A DNA stretch of 26,148 bases from JANQIV01 sp050117315 (GTDB lineage Bacteria; Bacteroidota; Ignavibacteria; Ignavibacteriales; Melioribacteraceae): contig JASFMY010000098.1 in assembly GCA_050117315.1 (NCBI GenBank), forward strand, positions 1 to 26,148, given 5' to 3'. Numbering within the stretch: position 1 is the stretch's first letter; each line of letters starts with the position of its first letter. A model generated the notes under the pieces. The model searched no databases. It worked only from the letters and a program-made list of their open reading frames with translations, and had not been told where the DNA came from. Position numbers and translations under genes: made by a program. This document shows, in pieces, positions 16,433-25,029 of this stretch.

Positions 16433-18412
16433 ATGTTTCCTTGTAAGAAATTCGGTCGTATATTTAATTTTCTAAAATCATTTCGAATACAAATGACCGA
16501 ACGTTTTTGTATATGGATATTTCTATTACTTTTCTCATTCTTAGTATTATCATGCGATAACCGTAAACAGGAATATCAACCTACAGATGAAGCTTTTATA
16601 AAATTACAAAATGATTGGCAGTACAGGTTTGGTAAATCTCCTGTTGATTCAACCGGAAAATTAAATTGGCTAAATGATAGCCTCCAGTCTAATAATTGGA
16701 TTAACATTACTACGTTCGAAGAAATACCAAGAGATAAAGCTGGAAAAACACTTTGGTTAAGGACTATCCTACCCGATATTCATGCTAACAATCCAGCTAT
16801 ATTTATTGAAGATTTTCACCAAGTAATACGAGTCTACATTGAAGATTCGCTTATTTATGAATATGGTAAATTTGACCAAAATGATAAAAATATTCCATTT
16901 GGCTATGCAACACACTTAATTCCGCTGCCATGTAATTTTCAGAGCAAAATTATAACCTTCAGAATTTATTCCAGCATTAAAAATATCGGATTTTATAGAT
17001 TCCCATTTATTGGAGAATCATTTAACATAACAAAACATGTATTTCTGCAAAACTTTGATGATCTAATACTCTCCTCGGTTTACATTTTAATTGGAGCAAC
17101 AATACTATTCTCCCTGCTTTTTATAAGAGTAAGAAAAATGTTTTTGGGCTTATCTTTAGCCTTTCTTTCACTCGGAGTATGGATTGGCAGTAATTCACAA
17201 TGCCTCCAATTATATTTTCCATCTCCTTATTTTTATTATTTTTTAGATAACATTTCATTTTTTTCTCTTATATTTGGGCCCTTTTACATTACCGAACAGA
17301 TTATTGATGTTAAATTCAAAAAAATTGTCCGTTGGCTTTGGAAGGTAAATCTTCTCTATATAATTATAAGCATGGTAATTGAGTTTTTACCCGGTTATAA
17401 TTTTGCAATGATTTTTCCTTACTATTTGATCATCCTTTTTATTATGTGTTTTGTTGGGATGTTTGTAATGATATTAAGCGCGAGCAATGGTAATTTTCAA
17501 ACCCGGCTTATTGTTTTTGGATTTGTAATATGTAGTATATTTGCCCTTCTTGAATTACTCATCTTTTCTGACAGTAGCGGGGCATATTCTCCGGTTCTTG
17601 TTCATTTAGGTAGTTTCACGCTTGTCATTATACTCAGTCTCACTTTATTTTATGAATTTAAGACTACCAGAAATCAGAAAGATCTTGCCCAGAAAAAAGC
17701 TTTGGAAGCTATTAACAAAGAAAAAGAAACACGGAAGCGCTTCACACAAAAATTAATTAATGCCCAAGAAAACGAAAGGAAGCGAATATCTTTTGAACTT
17801 CACGATGCTGTTGGCCAGGATTTACTAGTAATAAAAAACATGACTAGATTAATTCAAAAAAACAAAAATGATTTAGATGTAGTAGAAGATTTTTTAAATG
17901 ATATATCCGAAGCAGCCGAAAATTCTATAAAAGATATCCGGGATATTTCAAGAACTTTGCATCCTTATCAACTCAATAAACTTGGTTTAACCGCGGCTCT
18001 TAAGTCTTTAATTACAAAAGTTGAAAATAGTACTGAGGTCTATATCACATCAGAGATTAATAATGTGGATAAAGCATTTGACCAGTCAAAAGAAATACAT
18101 ATTTTTAGAGTGTTGCAAGAATGCTTAAATAATATCATAAAACATTCCAAAGCTAAAAATGTTAATGTTGAAATTATAAAAAATGATTCGGGCTTACTCC
18201 TTAAAGTTAAAGACGATGGGTGTGGCTTTGAAATTGAGGACAACAAAAACTCTTCTAATCATGGAATGGGAATTACTGGCATAAATGAACGAGTACAAAT
18301 ATTGAACGGAACTTTAGATATCCAACCACAACTAAATATAGGAACATGTATTAAAGTATTTATTCCAATAATAAAAAATGAGACTGATCAAACTATTACT
18401 AGCTCCGATTAA
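16433..18412 (+). CDS. 7TMR-DISM-like sensor histidine kinase, NarL/DegS type
   Basis: Membrane sensor of a two-component system. An N-terminal hydrophobic signal ends in LVLSC (residues 37-41). An extracytoplasmic sensor of about 165 residues follows (WQYRFGKSP, WLRTILPDI, jelly-roll-like). Seven hydrophobic helices occupy about 208-408, the 7TMR-DISM layout. The HisKA_3 dimerisation domain has phospho-acceptor His457 (SFELHDAVGQDL). The HATPase domain has NIIKHSKA, the G1-like DDGCGF (594-599) and GMGITGINER. ATG at 16433 gives a 20-residue leader; ATG at 16493 (MTERFCIWIF) is an equally good start that makes the signal sequence N-terminal. Neither has a ribosome site. The stop lies 27 bases before the response regulator, so the two form an operon and the partner is almost certainly that regulator. 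The signal sensed is unknown. Confidence 0.93.
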   Translation: MFPCKKFGRIFNFLKSFRIQMTERFCIWIFLLLFSFLVLSCDNRKQEYQPTDEAFIKLQNDWQYRFGKSPVDSTGKLNWLNDSLQSNNWINITTFEEIPRDKAGKTLWLRTILPDIHANNPAIFIEDFHQVIRVYIEDSLIYEYGKFDQNDKNIPFGYATHLIPLPCNFQSKIITFRIYSSIKNIGFYRFPFIGESFNITKHVFLQNFDDLILSSVYILIGATILFSLLFIRVRKMFLGLSLAFLSLGVWIGSNSQCLQLYFPSPYFYYFLDNISFFSLIFGPFYITEQIIDVKFKKIVRWLWKVNLLYIIISMVIEFLPGYNFAMIFPYYLIILFIMCFVGMFVMILSASNGNFQTRLIVFGFVICSIFALLELLIFSDSSGAYSPVLVHLGSFTLVIILSLTLFYEFKTTRNQKDLAQKKALEAINKEKETRKRFTQKLINAQENERKRISFELHDAVGQDLLVIKNMTRLIQKNKNDLDVVEDFLNDISEAAENSIKDIRDISRTLHPYQLNKLGLTAALKSLITKVENSTEVYITSEINNVDKAFDQSKEIHIFRVLQECLNNIIKHSKAKNVNVEIIKNDSGLLLKVKDDGCGFEIEDNKNSSNHGMGITGINERVQILNGTLDIQPQLNIGTCIKVFIPIIKNETDQTITSSD

Positions 18413-18439
18413 TGTAAAATCAAAATTTTGTAAAGATAA

Positions 18440-19087
18440 ATGAAAATAAAAATACTAATTGTTGACGATCATCCGATTTTTCGTAAAGGATTAAAAGCCG
18501 AATTAATCCATGAACCAAGTATTAAAATTGTTGGTGAAGCTGCGGATTCCAACGATGCAATTGCTTTAACAAAAAAGCTTTCTCCCGATGTAATTATTCT
18601 TGACGTGAATTTACCCGGTAAAAACGGGATAGAAATTGCCAAAGAAATCAGAACTTTCTCCGCAGATATAAAAATTATTTTCCTTACAATGTATAATGAA
18701 GAAGACCTGTTCAACATGGCTTTTGATGTTGGAGCCTCTGCTTATTTACTTAAAGAAAATGCTGTTGATGAAGTTATTGCAGCCGTTAATGAAGCGTATA
18801 ACGGTGGAAATTATGTTAGCCAATCAGTTGTTAACTATTTTGTAAACAGGAAGAAAAAAGTATCAGAATTATTTATGGAAAACCCCGGGATTAAAAATCT
18901 TACGGAGAAAGAAAAAGAAATTCTTCGGCTAATTTCTCAGGGAAAGACGAGTAAAGAAATTGCGGATGAATTATTTTTAAGCTACAAAACCGTTGAAAAT
19001 CACAGAACAAGAATCTGCGGTAAACTCAGTATTAAAGGCGCGTTTGCTCTTCTTAAGTTTGCTATTGAAAACAAATCTATTATTTAA
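18440..19087 (+). CDS. NarL/FixJ-family response regulator
   Basis: Cytoplasmic DNA-binding partner of the upstream kinase. The receiver domain (residues 1-125) has acidic residues Asp9 and Asp10 (IVDDHP), phospho-acceptor Asp55 (VIILDVNLPG), Thr83 (FLTMYN) and Lys105 (AYLLKEN). The GerE/LuxR helix-turn-helix is near residues 150-210 (LTEKEKEILRLISQGKTSKE, then IADELFLSYKTVENHRTRI). Length and motif order are standard. No ribosome site is evident, so translation may depend on the kinase transcript context. TACCCCT and related sites at 19569-19611, upstream of the next operon, resemble NarL heptamers and are plausible targets. Confidence 0.95.
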   Translation: MKIKILIVDDHPIFRKGLKAELIHEPSIKIVGEAADSNDAIALTKKLSPDVIILDVNLPGKNGIEIAKEIRTFSADIKIIFLTMYNEEDLFNMAFDVGASAYLLKENAVDEVIAAVNEAYNGGNYVSQSVVNYFVNRKKKVSELFMENPGIKNLTEKEKEILRLISQGKTSKEIADELFLSYKTVENHRTRICGKLSIKGAFALLKFAIENKSII

Positions 19088-19185
19088 ATACCGCTTAGAA
19101 CGCCCATATAATTTCCTTCAATTAATCGTTTTGATACATACCCATTTACAAATATAAATCGGGTGCCAAAATTTTAATGCCGTTT

Positions 19186-19450
19186 ACATTTAATTATGTG
19201 TCGACCGATGGCTCGGTGGAGCTTTTTACATTTAATTAAGCCTTGCCCGACGGTCCGGTGGAGCTTTTTACATTTAATTAAGCCTTGCCCGACAGCCCGG
19301 TGGAGCTTTTTACATTTAATTAAGCCTTGTCCAACGGCCCGGGGAAGCTTTTTACATTTAATTGAGCCTCGCCCGACGGCTCGGGGAAGCTTTTTACATT
19401 TAGTTATGCCTCCACCGACGGAAATCGCTCAATTTACATTTAGTTATGTG
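19186..19450. repeat. 42-bp tandem array, six units plus a partial
   Basis: Each unit starts ACATTTAATTA, continues AGCCTTGCCCGACGG and CCGGTGGAGC and ends CTTTTT. Unit starts are at 19186, 19228, 19270, 19312, 19354 and 19396, exactly 42 bp apart. The sixth unit is degenerate (40 bp), and a partial ACATTTAGTTATGTG closes the array. The middle third varies most. Confidence 0.93.
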
Positions 19451-19568
19451 TGTTTTGCCCTGTTTTCGCGGTTTTGGGTTACCTCTTAGAGAGGAAAAAC
19501 CATGCGTCTATTCAGAATGTCACTTAAAATTTTGATCTATTAGCTGAAAAAACGACAAAACATTCACC

Positions 19569-19611
19569 ATTAGGTGTTTACCCCTAATCAAAAAGAGTGT
19601 CTTCCCCTAAT
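19569..19611. promoter_or_regulatory. Candidate NarL-type operator cluster
   Basis: ATTAGGTG (19569-19576) inverted against TACCCCTAAT (19579-19588), with a third copy TTCCCCTAAT (19602-19611) 23 bases further on. TACCCCT fits the NarL heptamer consensus TACYYMT, and a NarL/FixJ regulator gene lies just upstream. It lies about 165 bases before the 19776 operon. Confidence 0.35.
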
Positions 19612-19775
19612 TACATTGTTAGCGCTACTTCATAACTTTCAGCAAAAGATACTTTCTAATACTCTTGGTATAATCTATGACCATTGTTTGCCCTTCTTAA
19701 ACTATGGGATTTTTGTGTCATATACTCAACAAGCGTTATAAGTAAAATTTAGACTTATTTGTATAAGGTGAGCGG

Positions 19776-20615
19776 ATGAAATTACACCTCTTTTTCAGTG
19801 GAATTACGCGTTATATACTCATTCTTTTTTCTATTTCTATGCTGTTTGTAAACTGTACTAACCAAACGGATGTAAACTCACTTAGAATTACAAACGGTTC
19901 TGTTATTCAAAGCCAAACTTATCATCTGGAAGTAAGCGACACGAGTAAAATACTTACAAATGTTAATGGTGTTTATTCTCTCGGTATATTCTACGATTCC
20001 CTATTAACCAAAACCGATACGATATTTTACAAAACCCCTCAACCCGGTGAATATGAAGAAATATTCGGTAAAATAGATCAGGAAGTTATTTATTACAGCA
20101 ATAAAAATGTAAAAGAACTATATAGCTTCGAAAACGGACAAGTTTTTCTTGCCGGTTATCTTTACGATAGTGAGGAAAAACAATACAATAAATTCAATCC
20201 TTCGCTTAAAATACTCCCTGCTACTGATGTAATTATTGATACAACTTCCTCCAAAATGATGGAGTGGAACGAGCAAAAGAAAGAATTTGAAGAAGGATTA
20301 AATACCAAGTCAATTGTAAAGCTGTTGAAGAAAGGAAAAATACAAATAGATAGTACTGAAGAAGAGTTTTACTTATATGAGCTGACAATAGAGCAAGACA
20401 CGAAAATAAATTATGGCGAACAAGGCTTAATATTACCAGGTGCCGTAACTATAAAAAGCAGCCTCCTTTATGTAAAAGGCAGAGGCTTAATTGCAGAATG
20501 GAGCAGCAGAATAAAACAAACAGCAGAAAAAATGAACTACGACGAACCGGCAAGAGAACTATACCTTGAAATGAATACATATACCAGAATAAATACAGAA
20601 GGAACGGATAAATGA
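19776..20615 (+). CDS. Putative lipoprotein of unknown function, coupled to propeller gene
   Basis: The hydrophobic leader ends in SMLFVNC (Cys27), which resembles a lipobox, so outer-membrane or periplasmic attachment is likely. No domain recognised. The mature part (about 250 residues) is mixed alpha/beta, with strands such as SVIQSQTYHLEVSD and LYELTIEQDTKINYG. The start is supported by AAGGTGA, four bases upstream. Its stop overlaps the next start by four bases (ATGA at 20612), so the two proteins are probably made together and may act together, for example as an anchor or partner for the propeller. That partnership is an inference from gene order only. Confidence 0.8.
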   Translation: MKLHLFFSGITRYILILFSISMLFVNCTNQTDVNSLRITNGSVIQSQTYHLEVSDTSKILTNVNGVYSLGIFYDSLLTKTDTIFYKTPQPGEYEEIFGKIDQEVIYYSNKNVKELYSFENGQVFLAGYLYDSEEKQYNKFNPSLKILPATDVIIDTTSSKMMEWNEQKKEFEEGLNTKSIVKLLKKGKIQIDSTEEEFYLYELTIEQDTKINYGEQGLILPGAVTIKSSLLYVKGRGLIAEWSSRIKQTAEKMNYDEPARELYLEMNTYTRINTEGTDK

Positions 20616-23600
20616 AAAGGATTTCCTATTTAATACCATTATTAGTTATAACATTTTTAGTAACGGGAAACCGAACACTATTTGCCCAGCAATTAATACA
20701 AAGTTTTGTCCAGGCAAATACTCAAAAAACGAAGGCAAACTTTGGCTATTCGGTTTCCACCGCCGGGGATGTTAATGGTGACGGATACGATGATGTTATT
20801 ATTGGGGCATATAAATATTCCATGCCCACCGGCCGTGCTTACATTTTTTACGGCGATAAAAACATGGATACTAATGCAGACGTTATTATTGTCGGCACAG
20901 GTACTTATTTTGGTTATTCGGTATCTAATGCCGGGGATGTTAATAAGGATGGTTACGATGATGTTATTGTCGGTACATTCGCTGACGATTGCGCTTATAT
21001 AATTTACGGGAATAGTAGATTAGCTAATGGCATTAAAGCCACTGAAGCAGATGTTATTCTCACCGGAAGTGATCGTTTTGGCTATTCGGTTTCCTCAGCC
21101 GGAGATGTTAATAAAGATGGTTACGATGATGTTATTGTTGGCGCATACAAATATTCCAACTCTACCGGCCGTGCCTATATTTTTTATGGTAGTGAGGATA
21201 TGGATAATGCCTCGGATGTTATTCTTACTGGGAAAAACGAGGAAGATTGTTTTGGTATTTCGGTTTCTTCTGCCGGATATGTTAATAAGGATGGTTATGA
21301 TGATGTTATTGTTGGAGCAAGTGACTATGGAAATGAAAAAGGTCGTGCTTACATTTATTACGGCTCTACGTCTATGGATAATCTCGTGGATGTTACTATT
21401 ACCGGAGAAGGGAGCGACAATGAATTTGGCTGTTCGGTTTCCAATGCCGGAGATGTTAATGGTGATGGTCATGATGATGTTATTGTTGGAGCAAATAATG
21501 TTAACAACTCCGGTCGTGCTTATATTTTCTACGGTGGTAGTTTATCTTCCAGTATTTATGCAGAAAATGCGGATGTTATTGTTATCGGTGAAATCGCCTA
21601 TGATCGTCTAGGTTCTTCAGTTTCTTCTGCCGGAGATGTTAATAAGGATGGTTATGATGATGTTATTATTGGAGCATGTTCATCTAGTCGTGTATATATT
21701 TTTTACGGAGGCAGTAGCCTATCCGGAACCTTTGATGCCACTGATGCAGATGTTATCATTATCGGGGAAAACCGTCATAATTATTTTGGACTTCCGGTTT
21801 CCAATGCCGGAGATGTTAATGGTGATAGTTACGATGATGTTATTGCCGGGGCTTATAAATATTCCAACTACAACGGCCGTGCTTATATTTTATATGGCAG
21901 CGATAATTTGGACAAATCCATAGGAGCCGGTGAGGCAGATGTTAAATTTGACGTGCCGTCTGAAGACAATTATTTCGGTTGTTCTGTTTCCTCTATTGGA
22001 GATGTTAATGATGATGATATAGATGATATTATTGTCGGGGCGTACGGACATTCAACCTATAAAGGTAGAGCCTACATCTTTTATGGTGGTTCGGATATGG
22101 ATAATAGTGCGGATGTTATTATTACCGGGGAAAAGCTAGCACATCATTTAGGCTGGTCGGCTTCATCCGCGGGAGATATAAATAATGATGGAATAAATGA
22201 TATTATTATTGGTGCATATGGGTATTCCAACTCTACCGGGCGCACGTATATCTTTTATGGAGGCAGTTTATCTCCTACTATAATTGCTTCTTCCGCGAAT
22301 GTTATTATTACCGGGAAAGAAAATTTCCAATTCGGCTATTCGGTATCTTATGCCGGAGATGTTAATGGTGATAGTAAAGATGATATAATTATCGGGGCAC
22401 CGGGATATGCCACCCAAAAAGGCCGTGCTTTTATTTTTTACGGAGGTAGTTTATCAGGCTCAATAAGTTCTGCTGATGCCAATGTTAAAATTACCGGGGA
22501 AACAGCGAAAGACTATTTCAGCTGTTCGGTGTCTTATGCCGGAAATGTTAATGGTGATAGTTACGATGATTTGATTATTGGTTCACCTGAATATGATAGC
22601 AAAAAAGGCTGTGCTTATATTTTTAACGGGGGCAGTTTATCTTCTGATATTGATGCCGACAACGCAGATGCTATTATTACCGGGACTGCTAAAGGTTTCG
22701 AATTGGGCTATTCGGTTTCTTATGCCGGAGACGTTAATGGTGATACTAAAGATGATATAATCATCGGAGCACCAGAATATAGTAGTTCTACCGGTCGTGT
22801 TTTTATTTTTTACGGAGGCAGTTTATCCGGTTCAATAAGGTCTTCTACTGCCAATGTTATTATGTCCGGGGAAATCGAGGGAGATTATTTCGGCTGTTCG
22901 GTATCTTATGCCGGAAATGTTAATGGCGATAGTTACGATGATGTTATTATTGGCTCACCGGGATATGACAGCAAAAAAGGCCGTGTTTATATTTTTTACG
23001 GTGGTAGTTTATCTTCTTATACTAATGCTGCCAGCGCTAATATTATTATGACCGGGGAACAAGAATATGATGAATTCGGTTATTCTGTTTCTTATGCAGG
23101 GGATGTAAATAATGACGGCTACGATGATGTAGTAATGGGGGCACCAATTTGCACTTCTAACGGCAGTTGTGAAGTGTACATTTATTCGGATGATGCCGCA
23201 CCGATGCCGGTTGAACTAGCTTCATTTACAGCTGCCCTTTCTGATGAAAGAGTAGTTCTTAAATGGCAAACAGTTACTGAAGTAAATAATTATGGGTTTG
23301 AAATTGAACGTAACATGTCCCCCCTTGAAGGGGGAACCGAAGGGGGGTGGAGTAAGCTTAGTTTTGTACAAGGCAACGGGAACAGCAATTCACCCAAAAG
23401 CTATTCGTATACCGACATCCCGACCGGAGGCACAACATTTAAGTATAGACTAAAACAAATAGACTTTGACGGAGCTTATGAATACAGCGATGAAGTGGAA
23501 ATAACTTTAGATGGAATAACAGAATTCAGCCTTGACCAAAATTATCCTAATCCTTTCAATCCAACAACCACAATTAGTTATCAAATACCGGAAACCGGGG

Positions 23601-23782
23601 ATGTATCTTTGAAAATTTACGACGTTTTAGGTAGAGAAGTGATGACGTTAATAAATGAGACACAAGCAAGCGGGGTTTATTCGGTGGAATTTAATGCATC
23701 GAAATTAGCGAGTGGTGTATATATCTATAGATTGAAGTGCAACGATTTTCTGCAAACTAAAAAATTACTTTTGCTGAAATAA
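20612..23782 (+). CDS. Fourteen-blade FG-GAP propeller protein with T9SS sorting domain
   Basis: Integrin-alpha-like secreted protein. Signal peptide MKRISYLIPLLVITFLVTG. From about residue 43 to 850 there are 14 repeats of the FG-GAP core FGYSVSSAGDVNKDGYDDVI with calcium loop DxNxDGxxD and IFYGG. Fourteen is exactly two seven-blade propellers. Several later blades replace the loop Gly (DSYDD, DTKDD). Blades 10-11 and 12-13 are a two-blade duplication of 372 bp. The linker domain (MPVELASFTAAL) contains a short nested palindrome at 23316-23348. The tail is YPNPFNPTTTISYQIP through TKKLLLLK. The start overlaps the upstream lipoprotein stop. Such propellers usually bind ligands or other surface proteins; no catalytic site was seen. 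Confidence 0.93.
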   Translation: MKRISYLIPLLVITFLVTGNRTLFAQQLIQSFVQANTQKTKANFGYSVSTAGDVNGDGYDDVIIGAYKYSMPTGRAYIFYGDKNMDTNADVIIVGTGTYFGYSVSNAGDVNKDGYDDVIVGTFADDCAYIIYGNSRLANGIKATEADVILTGSDRFGYSVSSAGDVNKDGYDDVIVGAYKYSNSTGRAYIFYGSEDMDNASDVILTGKNEEDCFGISVSSAGYVNKDGYDDVIVGASDYGNEKGRAYIYYGSTSMDNLVDVTITGEGSDNEFGCSVSNAGDVNGDGHDDVIVGANNVNNSGRAYIFYGGSLSSSIYAENADVIVIGEIAYDRLGSSVSSAGDVNKDGYDDVIIGACSSSRVYIFYGGSSLSGTFDATDADVIIIGENRHNYFGLPVSNAGDVNGDSYDDVIAGAYKYSNYNGRAYILYGSDNLDKSIGAGEADVKFDVPSEDNYFGCSVSSIGDVNDDDIDDIIVGAYGHSTYKGRAYIFYGGSDMDNSADVIITGEKLAHHLGWSASSAGDINNDGINDIIIGAYGYSNSTGRTYIFYGGSLSPTIIASSANVIITGKENFQFGYSVSYAGDVNGDSKDDIIIGAPGYATQKGRAFIFYGGSLSGSISSADANVKITGETAKDYFSCSVSYAGNVNGDSYDDLIIGSPEYDSKKGCAYIFNGGSLSSDIDADNADAIITGTAKGFELGYSVSYAGDVNGDTKDDIIIGAPEYSSSTGRVFIFYGGSLSGSIRSSTANVIMSGEIEGDYFGCSVSYAGNVNGDSYDDVIIGSPGYDSKKGRVYIFYGGSLSSYTNAASANIIMTGEQEYDEFGYSVSYAGDVNNDGYDDVVMGAPICTSNGSCEVYIYSDDAAPMPVELASFTAALSDERVVLKWQTVTEVNNYGFEIERNMSPLEGGTEGGWSKLSFVQGNGNSNSPKSYSYTDIPTGGTTFKYRLKQIDFDGAYEYSDEVEITLDGITEFSLDQNYPNPFNPTTTISYQIPETGDVSLKIYDVLGREVMTLINETQASGVYSVEFNASKLASGVYIYRLKCNDFLQTKKLLLLK
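22330..23073 (+). repeat. 372-bp two-blade duplication inside the propeller gene
   Basis: The blade starting near 22331 (SYAGDVNGDSKDDIIIGAP) matches that near 22703 (SYAGDVNGDTKDDIIIGAP). The blade at 22517 matches that at 22889 (SYAGNVNGDSYDD, GSP, YDSKKG). Both pairs are offset by exactly 372 bp, which is 124 codons. Confidence 0.75.
23316..23348. repeat. Palindrome inside coding sequence (copy D)
   Basis: CCCCCCTTGAAGGGGG (inner pair) followed by AACCGAAGGGGGGT. It is a shorter form of copies B and C, lacking the outer left arm. It adds MSPLEGGTEGG between EIERN and WSKLSF. Confidence 0.7.
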
Positions 23783-23805
23783 CACCAAATACCTGCAAAA
23801 ACCTT

Positions 23806-23835
23806 AAAGCTGCAGCATTATAGCTGCAGCTTTTA
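23806..23835 (+). terminator. Rho-independent terminator after the propeller operon
   Basis: An 11-bp stem, AAAGCTGCAGC (23806-23816) and GCTGCAGCTTT (23823-23833), loop ATTATA, then TA. The T-run is short. Confidence 0.75.
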
Positions 23836-23938
23836 TGATGATGCATTAAAAAAATTACCATCTTATTACTCTTATTATTATTTTTTAATAAGAAATCATC
23901 GTTATTAATTTCATCACAAAATAACTCACAGGTCAACA

Positions 23939-24967
23939 ATGAAAACTAAAACTTCCCTTCTATTAACGGCAGTTGTAATTTTATGCAATTGCATTATATT
24001 CGCACAACAGGCAAACGCTAACCTTGTTATTAATGCAGACCAACCAGGCGATCTTATCAGCAAGCATATTTACGGCCAGTTTTCCGAACACCTCGGGCGA
24101 TGTATTTACGGCGGTATCTGGGTTGGTGAAGATTCGGAAATTCCCAACACGAAGGGTATACGCAAAGATGTACTTGAAGCACTCAAAAAAGTTGAAATAC
24201 CTAATCTCCGATGGCCCGGCGGATGCTTTGCAGACGAATATCATTGGATGGACGGTATCGGGCCAAAAGTAGAGAGACCAAAGATGATTAATACCCATTG
24301 GGGCGGAGTTGTTGAAGATAATAGTTTCGGCACACACGAATTTATGGAATTTTGTAATCTGGTGGGAACAGAACCTTATTTATGCGGGAACGTAGGTAGC
24401 GGATCAGTGAAAGAAATGTCGGAATGGGTTGAATATTTAACATTTGACGGCGAAAGCCCTATGAGTAATTTAAGAAAACAGAATGGTAGAACTGAACCAT
24501 GGAAAGTGAAGTACTGGGCTGTAGGTAACGAAAACTGGGGCTGCGGCGGAAACATGTCCGCCCAATTTTATGCCGACCAATTTAAGCGTTATTCAACATA
24601 TTGCCGTAACTATGGTGGAAACAAACTCTTTAAAGTAGCTAGCGGCGGACCTCCGGATGATTTTAACTGGGTTGAAACTATTATGAAAAATGTTGGTCCA
24701 AATTTGATGCAAGGTATTGCTTTGCATTATTATACTATTACACACAACTGGCAGTATAAAGGTTCGGCAACAGAATTTGACGAAAATGAATATTTCAATA
24801 CAATTAAAAATTGTCTTGGAATCGAAAATCAAATTAAAAATTATATAACAATTATGGATAGATACGACCCGGATAATAAAGTTGCATTGATTGTTGACGA
24901 ATGGGGCAACTGGTTTGACGTAGAGCCCGGAACCAATCCCGGATTTTATACCAGCAAAATACTTTAA
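23939..24967 (+). CDS. GH51 alpha-L-arabinofuranosidase, N-terminal part, frameshifted
   Basis: Secreted hydrolase that would release arabinofuranose from arabinoxylan or arabinan side chains. The signal peptide (MKTKTSLLLTAVVILCNCII) ends near FAQQ. The barrel shows the GH51 signatures IYGQFSEHLGRCIYGGIW, RWPGGCFADEYHW, acid/base Glu198 (AVGNENWGCGG) and nucleophile Glu321 (VDEWGNWFD). The frame then breaks: after NPGF it reads YTSKIL and stops at 24965-24967, where family members continue LYQQNTLRDAITA. That continuation is present one base out of frame. Restoring one T to the TTTT run at 24944-24947 gives a normal protein of about 519 residues. No T9SS tail, unlike the neighbouring cargo. 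AGG about six bases before the ATG is a plausible ribosome site. Confidence 0.88.
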   Translation: MKTKTSLLLTAVVILCNCIIFAQQANANLVINADQPGDLISKHIYGQFSEHLGRCIYGGIWVGEDSEIPNTKGIRKDVLEALKKVEIPNLRWPGGCFADEYHWMDGIGPKVERPKMINTHWGGVVEDNSFGTHEFMEFCNLVGTEPYLCGNVGSGSVKEMSEWVEYLTFDGESPMSNLRKQNGRTEPWKVKYWAVGNENWGCGGNMSAQFYADQFKRYSTYCRNYGGNKLFKVASGGPPDDFNWVETIMKNVGPNLMQGIALHYYTITHNWQYKGSATEFDENEYFNTIKNCLGIENQIKNYITIMDRYDPDNKVALIVDEWGNWFDVEPGTNPGFYTSKIL

Positions 24968-25029
24968 GAGACGCTATTACTGCTGCAGCTAACCTTAATA
25001 TTTTCAACAACTATTGCCGCCGTGTTAAA

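Larger units (their letters stand above)
19088..19775. other. Long intergenic region with 42-bp array and candidate operators
   Basis: Contains the 42-bp tandem array (19183-19450), a cluster of CCCCTAAT-type motifs (19569-19611) and the ribosome site AAGGTGA (19765-19771) of the lipoprotein gene. The open frame through the array (19196-19489) is a by-product of the period. No terminator hairpin is obvious after the response regulator. Confidence 0.6.

Noticed and set aside
19196..19489. Open frame with 14-residue WSFLHLIKPCPTAR repeats
   Set aside because: It follows the 42-bp array, has no ribosome site and ends in unrelated sequence.
20706..23051. Several Met/Leu-rich open frames overlapping the propeller gene
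   Set aside because: They are shifted-frame shadows of the repeated FG-GAP coding sequence.
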